The position numbers and the translations under genes are program-made. Source: an uncultured Clostridia bacterium (lineage in GTDB: Bacteria; Bacillota; Clostridia; TANB77; CAG-508). Taken from it: 39,376 nucleotides of DNA. Shown piece by piece: positions 14,567 to 23,358 of this stretch (its first letter is position 1; each line of letters begins with the position of its first letter). The notes under the pieces were generated by a model, which made no database searches, had not been told where the DNA came from, and worked only from the letters and a program-made list of their open reading frames with translations. The DNA lies in the NCBI GenBank assembly GCA_934101145.1, contig CAKOPZ010000011.1:1-39376 (forward strand), in the 5' to 3' direction.

Positions 14567-15766
14567 TTAGTTTTTCTCTGTTAAACAAACAAGTCCTGGC
14601 AAAGCCTTTCCCTCTAAAAGTTCAAGTGATGCTCCGCCTCCTGTTGAAATATGTGAAAAATTATCTTCAAGTCCCAATTTTTTTATTGCTGCAACAGAAT
14701 CTCCCCCGCCAACAATGCTAATTGCTTCTCTATTTTTAGATATAGACTCTGCAATTTTTTCGGTTCCGATTCTAAATTTATCAAATTCACATACTCCTAA
14801 AGGTCCATTCCATAAAATTGTTTTTGCCCCTTCAAGCTCATCTATGAATGTTTCAATTGTTTTAAGCCCAATGTCCATTCCTTCAAAATCAACTGGAATA
14901 TTAGCTGTTTGTACTATTTTATCCTCAGAATCATTTGAATATTCTTTTGCAACATGGACATCTTTTGGAAGAACAATTTTTATATTTTTTTCTTCAGCTT
15001 TTTTTAGAATATTATTTGCTTCTTCTAATTTGTCGTCTTCACAAATTGATTTTCCAATTTCAAAGCCTTGAGCTTTTAAAAATGTAAATGCCATTCCTCC
15101 ACCGATTAAAATTTTATCAACTTTTTCTAGTAAATTTTCTATAACTCCAATTTTATCTGAAACCTTTGCTCCACCTAAAATTGCAATAAAAGGTTTTTTA
15201 GGATTTTCTAGTGTTCCACTTAAAAACTCAATTTCCTTTTGCATTAAAAATCCAGCAACCGCTTCCTTTACAAAATGAGATACACCTTCTGTTGAACTAT
15301 GCGCTCTATGTGCTGTACCAAATGCATCATTTACATATATTCCATCACAAAGGCTTGCAAGTTCTTTTGACAAATCCTCATCATTTTTTTCTTCTCTTGG
15401 ATCAAATCTTACATTTTCAAGTAAGCCTACTTCTCCATTTTTTAAACTCTCTACCATACTTTTTGCACTATCTCCAACAATATCTGTTGCAAATTTCACA
15501 TCAGTATTAAGTAGCTCACCTAATCTTTTTGATACAGGTTTTAATGAATATTTTTCATTTACTTCTCCCTTTGGTCTTCCAAGGTGAGAACACAAAATAA
15601 CTTTTGCACCATTTTCCATTAAATATTTTATTGTTGGTAGTGCTGCTGTTATTCTTGTATCATCTGTTATGTTTAAGTTTTCATCAAGTGGTACATTAAA
15701 ATCACATCTGACTAAAACTTTTTTACCATTAACATCAATATCTTTAACAGTTTTTTTATTCATCAT
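14567..15766 (-). CDS. pgk: Phosphoglycerate kinase
   Basis: 399 residues. It transfers phosphate from 1,3-bisphosphoglycerate to ADP. Motifs are VLVRCDFNVPLDE, CSHLGRPKGE, LLENVRFDPREEKND, ILGGAKVSDKIGVI, ILWNGPLGV and SIVGGGDSVAAIKKLG. Two adjacent ATGs (15766 and 15763) follow AAGGG; the first has the better 7-nt spacing. The AAGGG lies in the last codons of the DUF1653 gene, whose TAG ends one base before this ATG, so the two are probably translationally coupled. Confidence 0.97.
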   Translation of the reverse strand: MMNKKTVKDIDVNGKKVLVRCDFNVPLDENLNITDDTRITAALPTIKYLMENGAKVILCSHLGRPKGEVNEKYSLKPVSKRLGELLNTDVKFATDIVGDSAKSMVESLKNGEVGLLENVRFDPREEKNDEDLSKELASLCDGIYVNDAFGTAHRAHSSTEGVSHFVKEAVAGFLMQKEIEFLSGTLENPKKPFIAILGGAKVSDKIGVIENLLEKVDKILIGGGMAFTFLKAQGFEIGKSICEDDKLEEANNILKKAEEKNIKIVLPKDVHVAKEYSNDSEDKIVQTANIPVDFEGMDIGLKTIETFIDELEGAKTILWNGPLGVCEFDKFRIGTEKIAESISKNREAISIVGGGDSVAAIKKLGLEDNFSHISTGGGASLELLEGKALPGLVCLTEKN

Positions 15767-15767
15767 T

Positions 15768-16028
15768 CTACTTCCCTTCAAATTTATCTTTTATGCTTTG
15801 CACTTCTTTAAGTTCAAATCTATACTTCTGCTCTACATGTGGATATTTATTTCTATCAACTTCTGACATAAACATATCATATGGTCTTATATAGCATAAA
15901 TTATTCCCATATAGTGCACGATAAACTACATACTTTTCTTTTGTCTCACTATGAATTGCCACATCTTCTACAATATATAAATCACCTTTAAAATGTCTAT
16001 ATATTCCATGTATTTTTAGCTCTCTCAT
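15768..16028 (-). CDS. DUF1653 small protein
   Basis: 86 residues. IYRHFKGDLYIVEDVAIHSETK, VVYRALYG, a WVRP-like YIRPYDMF and a C-terminal YRFELKEV match the DUF1653 pattern (Pfam PF07866), a small family of unknown function found as single-domain proteins in many bacteria. It sits between gap (9 nt) and pgk (1 nt). I can assign no function; tight packing suggests co-expression with the glycolytic enzymes. Confidence 0.8.
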   Translation of the reverse strand: MRELKIHGIYRHFKGDLYIVEDVAIHSETKEKYVVYRALYGNNLCYIRPYDMFMSEVDRNKYPHVEQKYRFELKEVQSIKDKFEGK

Positions 16029-16037
16029 AATATTCTC

Positions 16038-17039
16038 CTATTTATTTGCAATATATACAGCAAGGTCAACTAATTTATTTGAATAACCCCATTCATTGTC
16101 ATACCATGCAACTAATTTAACAAATGTATCTGTTAAAGCAATTCCTGCTGTACTATCAAAAATTGATGTATGAGGATCATGTACGAAGTCTGATGAAACT
16201 ACAGGATCTGAAACATATTCGATAATTCCTTTCATTTCATTCTCTGATGCTCTTTTTACAGCTTCACATATTTCTTCATATGTTGCAGGTTTCTCTAAGT
16301 TACAAGTTAAGTCAACTACAGAAACATCAACTGTTGGTACTCTAAATGCCATACCTGTTAATTTTCCATTTAATGATGGTATTACTTTTCCAACTGCTTT
16401 TGCAGCTCCTGTTGTTGATGGAATAATATTGGCACTTGCAGCTCTTCCACCTCTCCAATCTTTTTTAGATGCTCCATCTACTGTTTTTTGTGTTGCTGTA
16501 ATGCTATGAACTGTTGTCATTAAACCATCTTTAATTCCAAAGTTATCATTTATAACTTTTGCAAGTGGTGCTAAACAGTTTGTTGTACATGATGCATTTG
16601 AAATAATATTCATTTCTGGTTTGTATTCATCATTATTAACTCCCATTACAAACATAGGAGCATCTTTTGATGGTGCAGAAATAATAACTTTTTTTGCTCC
16701 TGCTTCTATATGTGCATTTGCTTTTTCAATTGTTGTAAATACTCCTGAACATTCAAGAACATAATCTACTCCATCTTTTCCCCATGGAATATTTTTTGGA
16801 TCCATTTCATTGTAAACTTTTATTTCTTTTCCATTTACAATTAATTTTCCTTCTTCAGAAGATATTTCTCCTTCAAATTTTCCATGTACTGTATCATATT
16901 TAACCATATAAGCCATATAATCTGCTGCTATGAACGGATCATTTATAGCTACAACCTCTACTCCTTCTCTTGATAATGCTGCTTGAAAAGCTAGATTTCC
17001 TATTCTTCCAAACCCATTAATTCCTATTCTTATTGACAT
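16038..17039 (-). CDS. gap: Glyceraldehyde-3-phosphate dehydrogenase
   Basis: 333 residues, normal length. It makes 1,3-bisphosphoglycerate with NAD+. It shows the Rossmann start INGFGRIGN, the catalytic-cysteine motif SNASCTTNCLAP (about 150), the catalytic-His context MTTVHSITATQKTVD, and the C-terminal WYDNEWGYSNKLVDL. It is the first gene of the gap-DUF1653-pgk-tpiA-gpmI-yezG-like-eno operon, with AGGAGG 7 nt before the ATG. No cggR-type repressor gene precedes it; a dyad lies at the presumed transcription start. Confidence 0.98.
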   Translation of the reverse strand: MSIRIGINGFGRIGNLAFQAALSREGVEVVAINDPFIAADYMAYMVKYDTVHGKFEGEISSEEGKLIVNGKEIKVYNEMDPKNIPWGKDGVDYVLECSGVFTTIEKANAHIEAGAKKVIISAPSKDAPMFVMGVNNDEYKPEMNIISNASCTTNCLAPLAKVINDNFGIKDGLMTTVHSITATQKTVDGASKKDWRGGRAASANIIPSTTGAAKAVGKVIPSLNGKLTGMAFRVPTVDVSVVDLTCNLEKPATYEEICEAVKRASENEMKGIIEYVSDPVVSSDFVHDPHTSIFDSTAGIALTDTFVKLVAWYDNEWGYSNKLVDLAVYIANK

Positions 17040-17076
17040 ATTAAATTCCTCCTTTTTATGCTTTTAAAACATTTAT

Positions 17077-17098
17077 ATGTTTAGTATTCCCTAAACAT
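17077..17098 (-). promoter_or_regulatory. Dyad at the gap operon transcription start (operator or 5' mRNA hairpin)
   Basis: ATGTTTAG-tattcc-CTAAACAT is a perfect 8-bp inverted repeat. A further AAACAT half-site lies at 17067-17072. The dyad begins at the start predicted from the -10 at 17105-17110, so it would be both a 22-bp DNA palindrome over +1 to +22 and a hairpin at the mRNA 5' end. Confidence 0.5.
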
Positions 17099-17104
17099 CC
17101 TCAT

Positions 17105-17113
17105 TTTATATCA
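17105..17113 (-). promoter_or_regulatory. Extended -10 promoter of the glycolytic operon
   Basis: The minus strand reads TGATATAAA, an extended -10 (TGnTATAAA). A TTGAAA lies only 15 nt upstream, a short spacer. The expected start is about 17098. Confidence 0.45.
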
Positions 17114-17143
17114 AAAACAAATATATTTCAATAGTTAGAGCCG

Positions 17144-17180
17144 AAAAAAACACACTAGTATAAACTAAATGTGTTTTTTT
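17144..17180. terminator. Hairpin terminator (A/T-flanked), likely bidirectional
   Basis: AAAAAAACACA (17144-17154) and TGTGTTTTTTT (17170-17180) form an 11-bp perfect stem with T-runs usable on either strand. It is the second of two terminators insulating the glycolytic operon from the upstream small gene. Confidence 0.65.
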
Positions 17181-17221
17181 ACATATACACCAATGTTAAA
17201 TTTCCTTGGACTGTATATATT

Positions 17222-17275
17222 CGAAAAAAAGCAAAATACAAATGCGTTAATGAAAACTTTGCTTTCATTAACGCA
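17222..17275 (-). terminator. Terminator of the small duplicated protein gene
   Basis: TGCGTTAATGAAA (17243-17255) and its perfect 13-bp complement (17263-17275) enclose 7 nt. On the minus strand TTTGTATTTTGCTTTTTTT follows. It lies 8 nt beyond the gene's stop. Confidence 0.75.
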
Positions 17276-17283
17276 CACTTTTC

Positions 17284-17508
17284 TTATAATTCAATATCAT
17301 CTGTTATTTCTATTGGTTGAAATAAAAAGTCTTTTACTTTTTGCATTGTTATTTCTTGATTCCAGAAATCATGTACTTCTTGGAATACCTTCTCTTGCTT
17401 TGGTGTTAAAGAAAGTTCTGTATCAGTAATTTCAATTTCTTTAAATAAGAAACTTCTAATTTTTGACCAAATACTAACTTCTGATGGTAATCCTGATTTA
17501 TTTTCCAT
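17284..17508 (-). CDS. Small acidic protein with an internal duplication, unknown function
   Basis: 74 residues, no signal peptide or membrane segment. Two related units are visible: IRSFLFKEIEITDTEL (about 17-32) and VKDFLFQPIEITDDIEL (about 58-74), joined by a helical SLTPKQEKVFQEVHDFWNQEIT linker. I recognise no family; it may belong to the small lineage-specific proteins that recur in Clostridia. The gene is monocistronic, with its own SigA promoter (17552-17580), a strong AAAGGAGG 9 nt before the ATG, and two terminators. That looks like a well-expressed, independently regulated product. Confidence 0.75.
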   Translation of the reverse strand: MENKSGLPSEVSIWSKIRSFLFKEIEITDTELSLTPKQEKVFQEVHDFWNQEITMQKVKDFLFQPIEITDDIEL

Positions 17509-17551
17509 ACTTTACTTCCTCCTTTGTGGCAAAATAGTATTATCACTATTA

Positions 17552-17580
17552 TTTATACTACATTTGTAATTATTTATCAA
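17552..17580 (-). promoter_or_regulatory. SigA-type promoter of the small duplicated protein
   Basis: On the minus strand TTGATA (17575-17580), a 17-nt spacer and TATAAA (17552-17557). The predicted start near 17545 gives a leader of about 37 nt. Confidence 0.65.
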
Positions 17581-17736
17581 GTTATTTTTTTTATTTTATT
17601 TTTTCAAATTTCCTTTTTCATTACAAAAATATCATAAAGCCTTTATATTCCAAGCTTTTTCGTAATTATTACATTTTCGTTACAAGAATATTACAGAAGT
17701 ATTACAACGTAAAAAATGATACTTTTTATCTTGACG

Positions 17737-17765
17737 GTACTTTTTGAGTCCATCCCCAAAAGTAC
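17737..17765 (-). other. Inverted repeat after spoVT
   Basis: GTACTTTT (17737-17744) and AAAAGTAC (17758-17765) begin 5 nt after the spoVT stop. No T-run follows on the minus strand, so it is at best a weak terminator. Confidence 0.35.
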
Positions 17766-17770
17766 TATTT

Positions 17771-18325
17771 TTATATTTCCATTTGTCTTCCTAAAAAACT
17801 AGCAGCAGATTGTACCACTTTTTGCTCTACTTCAGTCATTTTTGTTCTGCTATCTTTTGAAAGAAGTATTACAGATCCAATTACGTCTCCATCAGATATG
17901 ATTGGATATACAACTTGTGAATTAAACTTTCTTTCTTTATTATCATTTTTTGTTATTGGTACAGAAACATCATTATTTTCCTTGCTTGTATAATTTTCCT
18001 TATCCTCTAAGATTTTTTCAAGCTCTTCACTAATTCCTTGCTCTAAAAACTCTTTTTTAGCAGCTCCTGATACTGCTATAACAGTATCCTTGTCAGTTAT
18101 GCATGCAATATGTCCTGTTGTTTTAGCAAGAGTTTCTGCATATTCTGTTGCAAATTCAGAAAGCTCTCCTATTGGAGAATATTTTTTTAGTATAACTTCT
18201 CCTTCTTTATCTGTAAATATTTCTAAAGGATCTCCTTCTTTTATCCTTAGCGTTTTTCTTATTTCTTTTGGAATAACCACTCTCCCGAGGTCATCTATTC
18301 TTCTAACTACACCTGTTGCCTTCAA
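17771..18325 (-). CDS. spoVT: Stage V sporulation protein T, AbrB-type regulator
   Basis: 184 residues. The N-terminal 50 (MKATGVVRRIDDLGRVVIPKEIR, GDPLEIF, GEVILKKYSP) are an AbrB/MazE-type swapped-hairpin DNA-binding domain almost identical in pattern to Bacillus SpoVT. The rest is a GAF-like domain (VYPIISDGDVIGSVILLS) ending SFLGRQMEI. SpoVT tunes SigG-dependent genes in the forespore and spore germination. The start codon is TTG at 18325, with GGAGGG 7 nt upstream. It suggests a sporulating lineage. It follows the KAP gene by about 108 nt. Confidence 0.93.
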   Translation of the reverse strand: MKATGVVRRIDDLGRVVIPKEIRKTLRIKEGDPLEIFTDKEGEVILKKYSPIGELSEFATEYAETLAKTTGHIACITDKDTVIAVSGAAKKEFLEQGISEELEKILEDKENYTSKENNDVSVPITKNDNKERKFNSQVVYPIISDGDVIGSVILLSKDSRTKMTEVEQKVVQSAASFLGRQMEI

Positions 18326-18382
18326 AATTAACCCTCCTTTTAGTTTCTATATTAAAATAATAATTATAATATTTTATATCCT

Positions 18383-18412
18383 TATTATTGTTAATTTGGA
18401 AAGTTTTATTCA
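18383..18412 (-). promoter_or_regulatory. Possible SigG/SigF-type promoter of spoVT
   Basis: Minus strand TGAATA (18407-18412), a 17-nt spacer, AATAATA (18383-18389). The -35 matches the Bacillus SigG consensus exactly; the -10 matches CATACTA at 5 of 7. Bacillus spoVT is SigG-dependent. The region is very A/T-rich, so chance is a real alternative. Confidence 0.35.
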
Positions 18413-18433
18413 CAAATTTTTTAGGTAATAATA

Positions 18434-20380
18434 TTATTCATAATTTTCAATAATATTTCCCAGTTCAGTTGCAAAGTCCTGAAGCATTACAAGCTTAATT
18501 GTTGGTTCTTTTCCATCAATATAATTGTCCATAACTTGTTTTAATTTTTTTAAATTTGTTAATTCTTCCCTAAGCTCTTTTCCATACTTTTTAGACCTAT
18601 CAAGTAATTTTTCTTTTATAGTTACTATATCTTCATTTGTAGCACATGAAATTCTTTGAAACATTTGAAATACATCATAGTATTTAAAAATCGGAATTTG
18701 CATACATTCTTTATCAAACTTATCATAAAATTGCTCCATTTTCATTGGAATACATTTAAATATATCTTCTGCTTTTTCCATATACATTTTTTCTTTTAAT
18801 TTTTCATTTATACTACTAAAATATTCTAAAATTTCTTTCATATCTTCTGAATCATCATCTTCTAAAGCTACTCTTGACAATTCTTCTTCAACATTATCAC
18901 AATAGCTAGAGTTAAGTGATGCAATATTCATACCATTTAAAAAAACTGCTTTTATAGTTCTCATATCATAATCAATCAAATCTCTTTTTACAAAGTACGA
19001 AAAATATGCATATAATTTTACAACATTTATCAATTCAATTCTACCATTTTTTACATCATCCATTGCCTCTTCAATAACGCCAGGGAATTGATCATCAGAT
19101 ATTTTCCAATATTCTTCTGTAAGAAGTCTTTTACATGCAGGTAATTTATCTGTATCAATTGTATTTATTATAACTTCCATATCTTCTTTAAAAGTTCTCA
19201 TATCAAATATACGTGTACGAACATACATTTCAATAAACTTAAAAAATCTATATTCTGCTTTAAAGTTGTAATAATAGTTATTATCAAATTCCTTAATATA
19301 AAATTGACGATTATCCATAAAAACTCTTGAAGATACAAGTATTGCTTTGTATTCTTCATTATTTTTAATGTTTACAAATTTATCTTTTGTAATTTTACCA
19401 GCTTTAATTTCAAAAGAAATTGCTATTGTAAAAATAAGCATTGTTTGCAAAATTCTATGATTCGTATTTGGATAATACTTATTTACCATATCAAATATCT
19501 TTTTAAAATTTGTTAACGAATGTTTCAAAATTCTTAAATTTCTAGTTCCACTTTTATTAAAGGTAGAAATAATAAGTCCTGTATTTTCCCTCAAAAATCT
19601 TATTAAATCAGGATATTTTTCATATCTCATTAATAATCCATTTATAATATAATTAAATTCAGGAGCATATTCAAAAGTCTCTCCAATAAGTTTTTCCTTT
19701 ATTCTTTCATAATCATTTGCTTTATCAAAAACATATTCAATTGTATCTCTTATTCTTTCAACCATTGGCTTATCTGTTTTTATATTAAGTTTATTTTCCT
19801 TATCCAAAAGATAAGTTGCAATAAATGTTTTCATTTCCAAATTACTATTTTTTAGCTTAGTAGATAATTCTTTTTCATTACAAATAATAATTGTTTTAAT
19901 ATGATCATGCTCAACAAAATTGTTTATATATCCTAAAATATCAATTACATCAACGTTAGCTCTCTCCAAATCATCAAAGCATAGAACTTTATCATCTGTA
20001 GAAAAGAATTCCTTATAATCAATTCTATCACCATTTTGTGTAACGCCAAAAAAATTGGCCATATCAAGTCCAGTCTTAGCATATTCTGGAATAGTTGCAA
20101 CACCACTTGCATCCATATATTTTTTTAAATTTTTATCCATTAATTGAGTGGTTTCTATAAATATTTTTTTACTAATTTCCTCTAAGTTTGAAATACCATA
20201 TAAAGACATATATATAGCTGTATATTTCTTACCATTTAACTGCATAGATTCAATTTTTGGACGTATTTTATGATTCCAAAAATACGTTTTTCCGCTTCCC
20301 CACTCACCATTAATCATAATTGCATAATCAGTATAATCTGATCTTATATAATCCAATATGCTCTCAACTAAATCTTCCAT
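18434..20380 (-). CDS. KAP-family P-loop NTPase
   Basis: 648 residues. Walker A GEWGSGKT (25-32), followed by HKIRPKIES, and Walker B VLCFDDLERA (132-141) with a KTIIICNEKEL sensor-like strand about 40 residues later fit the KAP NTPase family. The C-terminal 400 residues are helical and unassigned. I see no membrane insertion, which many KAP proteins have. Some KAP NTPases belong to antiphage systems; others are housekeeping or unknown. It lies 16 nt after comF with AAGGGAG before the ATG, so it is in the recD2-comF operon. Its role is unknown. Confidence 0.75.
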   Translation of the reverse strand: MEDLVESILDYIRSDYTDYAIMINGEWGSGKTYFWNHKIRPKIESMQLNGKKYTAIYMSLYGISNLEEISKKIFIETTQLMDKNLKKYMDASGVATIPEYAKTGLDMANFFGVTQNGDRIDYKEFFSTDDKVLCFDDLERANVDVIDILGYINNFVEHDHIKTIIICNEKELSTKLKNSNLEMKTFIATYLLDKENKLNIKTDKPMVERIRDTIEYVFDKANDYERIKEKLIGETFEYAPEFNYIINGLLMRYEKYPDLIRFLRENTGLIISTFNKSGTRNLRILKHSLTNFKKIFDMVNKYYPNTNHRILQTMLIFTIAISFEIKAGKITKDKFVNIKNNEEYKAILVSSRVFMDNRQFYIKEFDNNYYYNFKAEYRFFKFIEMYVRTRIFDMRTFKEDMEVIINTIDTDKLPACKRLLTEEYWKISDDQFPGVIEEAMDDVKNGRIELINVVKLYAYFSYFVKRDLIDYDMRTIKAVFLNGMNIASLNSSYCDNVEEELSRVALEDDDSEDMKEILEYFSSINEKLKEKMYMEKAEDIFKCIPMKMEQFYDKFDKECMQIPIFKYYDVFQMFQRISCATNEDIVTIKEKLLDRSKKYGKELREELTNLKKLKQVMDNYIDGKEPTIKLVMLQDFATELGNIIENYE

Positions 20381-20396
20381 TTTTAACTCCCTTCAT

Positions 20397-21023
20397 TTAA
20401 TCTTTTGCAATAATAAGTACTCCTACGTTTTTAACATTTGCCTGTTGTAAAACTTTTTTACACTCTTTTATAGTTGCACCTGTTGTATATATATCATCAA
20501 CAAGTAGTACATTTTTATTTTTTATCTTTTCCAACCTTTCAACTTTATATGCATTTTTTACATTTTTTGTTCTATCATTCTTTCCTAAACTACTCTGCAT
20601 TAAAGTATTCTTACATTTTATTAAAGAATCAATACTAATAGGAATTTCAAGCATTTTTGAAATTCCTTTTGCAAATAATTCACTTTGATTGTACCCTCTT
20701 ATTAGTTTTTTTGATTCATTCATTGGAACCGGAATAATTATATCATAATTTTTTACAAAATCACATCCAAATTTGTTTTTTACAAAAATTTCACAAAACA
20801 TATGATACAAATATGGTTTATCATTAAATTTAAAATCAATTATTTTATTTCTTATTATATCTCTGTAATTAAATAAGTAAAATATGTTTTTATTAGTATT
20901 GATATATATGTTTTTTTCTAACTCATATAAACATTTTTGGCAAATGTAACCTTCTCCTATTTTATGACAAATACCACACTTAGGCGGAAAGATTAAATTT
21001 AATATTGCTTCAATAAAATCCAT
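20397..21023 (-). CDS. comF: ComF family phosphoribosyltransferase-like protein
   Basis: 208 residues. An N-terminal four-cysteine zinc-ribbon (PPKCGICHKIGEGYICQKC) is followed by a type I PRTase fold with the PRPP-binding motif NVLLVDDIYTTGATIKEC and an upstream PVPMNESKKLIRGYNQSELFAK block. ComFC proteins are needed for DNA uptake, where they interact with DprA and the ComFA translocase. No ComFA is present; recD2 lies upstream instead, 60 nt away. With the frameshifted dprA elsewhere in the window, competence may be vestigial; that is inference. Confidence 0.9.
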   Translation of the reverse strand: MDFIEAILNLIFPPKCGICHKIGEGYICQKCLYELEKNIYINTNKNIFYLFNYRDIIRNKIIDFKFNDKPYLYHMFCEIFVKNKFGCDFVKNYDIIIPVPMNESKKLIRGYNQSELFAKGISKMLEIPISIDSLIKCKNTLMQSSLGKNDRTKNVKNAYKVERLEKIKNKNVLLVDDIYTTGATIKECKKVLQQANVKNVGVLIIAKD

Positions 21024-21083
21024 TTTATTTCTTGCTTAAAAACTTTTCTAAGCTCTCCTTTCTTTATTGAAGCCCCCGAAATT

Positions 21084-23321
21084 TTAATCATTATATAACT
21101 TAACTAATTTGTATGTTAATCCTGTATTTCTTTTTTTGTTATCTGCGTTTTGTATCATAAATTCAAGTACATTTTTGTTTCCTACCATAATAAGAAGTTT
21201 TTTCGCTCTTGTCATTCCTGTATAAAGTAAATTTCTTGTAAGTAGCATAGGTGCTGATGGTGCAATTACCATTATAACAACATCAAACTCACTTCCCTGT
21301 GCTTTGTGAACAGTTATACTATATGCATGCTCTATTTGCTCTAGTTCATTAAATGCATACCATGCAATTTTATCATCATCAAATTTTATTTGAATGTTCT
21401 TTTCTTTTTCATCTATTTTTTGTATTGTTCCAAATTCCCCATTAAATATTCCACTTCCAGACTCAAACGGTTTTTTGTTTTTTTCCCAGTATATTTCATA
21501 ATTATTTTTTATTTGCATTATTCTATCTCCCTCACGAAATATACTATCTCCAAATTTCTTTTCTTTTTTATATTCTGATTGCGGATTAATCTCTTGTTGC
21601 AATCTTTTATTAAGCTCTTTTGTACCAAGCTCTCCTTTCTTTGTTGGCGTAATTATTTGAATATTTTTTATAAAGTCATAATCCCCAAACTTTTTAAGTC
21701 TTTCTCCACTCAAGCTAAGCACTTGGTATAAAATTTTATTTTTGTCATTTTCATCAATATAGAAAAAATCTTCTACATATTTTTCATTCGAATTTTGAAT
21801 TTCTTCTTTTGAAATAAATGATTGCCCATCATTAACTCTGTGTGAATTCATTATAATTTTACTTTGTGCTGCTTGTCTAAATATTTTATTTAATGTAATT
21901 GTAGTAATTACCTCTGACTCTATTATGTCTTTTAACACATTTCCTGGTCCAACTGATGGAAGTTGGTCTGTATCACCAACTAAAACTAATTTTGTTCCAT
22001 TATATATTGCTCTACATAAATAATTCATTAAAAAAATATCAACCATTGACATCTCATCTACAATTATAATATCTGCATCAATTGGTGCAACAGATAAATT
22101 GGTATTATTATTTTGATTTTCACTTGAAGAAAAGCTACCAATTTCAAGTAATCTATGAAGTGTCTTTGCCTCTATACCTGTTGTTTCTGTCATTCTTTTA
22201 GCAGCTCTACCAGTTGGCGCACATAAAACTGGTTTCATTTCATTATGCTTGTATAAATCAATTATGGCTTTTATAATTGTTGTTTTACCAGTTCCTGGTC
22301 CACCTGTTATAACACACACATTGTTGTTATTTATCTGTTTAATAGCTTCTTTTTGTTCTTCTGAAAGTTCAATATTTGATTTTGCCTCAGTAATTTCAAG
22401 TTCTTTTTCAAATTTAGAAATCTTTTTTATATTCTTATATTTATCTAATTGTATTAATTTTTCTGCGACATTTTTTTCCGCTTGATAATATTGATACAAA
22501 TATACCCATTCATATCCTTCTCTTTCCTCTATGACAATATCATTTTTAACTTTCATATTAATTAATACGTCTTCGATTTCATCTTCTCGAACTCCAAGTA
22601 ATTCATGTACAAATTTAAGCAAATTTTCATATACTACTGCACAATGTCCATTATACGTTGTAAGAAGTAGTGCATGCTTAACTCCACTTCGTATTCTTTT
22701 TTCGTTATTATATTCAATTCCAATATCTAGAGCCATTTTATCAATTTGATTAAAATTCACTTTATTGACCAAATCAACTAAAATATATGGATTAGATTGT
22801 ATTTGTTCAATAGCATTTATACCTAGGGCTTTATATATTGTTTCTGCATTTTGCGGTCCAATACCAAACTTGTCCAAGAAGCCTACAATTTGCCAAACTT
22901 CCCAATTTTCTAAAAAACTGTCAGATATTTCTATTGCCTTATCCTTAGAAATTCCCCTTATCTGAGCTAGTTTGCTTGGCTCAAACTTCATAACATTTAT
23001 TGTATCGTCTCCAAATGTTTCGATTATTTTCCTTGCCGTTGCCGGTCCAACACCTTTTATAGTTCCATTTGCTAAATATCTTTCTAGTGCCTCTGTCGTT
23101 TGTGGCATTTGCTTTTCAAATGTATCAACTTTAAATTGTTCTCCATATTCTTGATGTTCAACCATTTTCCCAACAACCTTAATAGTATCTCCCACATTTA
23201 TAAATGGAAGATACCCAACTATTGTAATCTCGTCATCAGTTGATGTTTGCATAACAGCTATACAATAACTATTTAATTCATTCTTATATATAATTTCTAT
23301 AATTTCGCCTTCTAATTCCAA
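21084..23321 (-). CDS. recD2: RecD2-type ATP-dependent DNA helicase
   Basis: 745 residues, family length. An N-terminal OB-like region is followed by helix-hairpin-helix repeats (GTIKGVGPATARKIIETFG, IRGISKDKAIEI, LDKFGIGPQNAE) and a SF1B helicase core. The core has Walker A GGPGTGKTT (about 340), Walker B DEMSMVD (about 420), LVGDTDQLPSVGPG, and C-terminal motifs HAYSITVHKAQGSEF and LLYTGMTRAKK. RecD2 (YrrC) is a 5'-3' helicase acting in replication-fork and mismatch-repair-linked processes without RecBC. Start TTG at 23321, AGAAGG 7 nt upstream; first gene of the operon. Confidence 0.95.
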   Translation of the reverse strand: MELEGEIIEIIYKNELNSYCIAVMQTSTDDEITIVGYLPFINVGDTIKVVGKMVEHQEYGEQFKVDTFEKQMPQTTEALERYLANGTIKGVGPATARKIIETFGDDTINVMKFEPSKLAQIRGISKDKAIEISDSFLENWEVWQIVGFLDKFGIGPQNAETIYKALGINAIEQIQSNPYILVDLVNKVNFNQIDKMALDIGIEYNNEKRIRSGVKHALLLTTYNGHCAVVYENLLKFVHELLGVREDEIEDVLINMKVKNDIVIEEREGYEWVYLYQYYQAEKNVAEKLIQLDKYKNIKKISKFEKELEITEAKSNIELSEEQKEAIKQINNNNVCVITGGPGTGKTTIIKAIIDLYKHNEMKPVLCAPTGRAAKRMTETTGIEAKTLHRLLEIGSFSSSENQNNNTNLSVAPIDADIIIVDEMSMVDIFLMNYLCRAIYNGTKLVLVGDTDQLPSVGPGNVLKDIIESEVITTITLNKIFRQAAQSKIIMNSHRVNDGQSFISKEEIQNSNEKYVEDFFYIDENDKNKILYQVLSLSGERLKKFGDYDFIKNIQIITPTKKGELGTKELNKRLQQEINPQSEYKKEKKFGDSIFREGDRIMQIKNNYEIYWEKNKKPFESGSGIFNGEFGTIQKIDEKEKNIQIKFDDDKIAWYAFNELEQIEHAYSITVHKAQGSEFDVVIMVIAPSAPMLLTRNLLYTGMTRAKKLLIMVGNKNVLEFMIQNADNKKRNTGLTYKLVKLYND

Positions 23322-23358
23322 ATCCTAAACCTTCTCTTCGTAGTTACTATTTTTTCTT

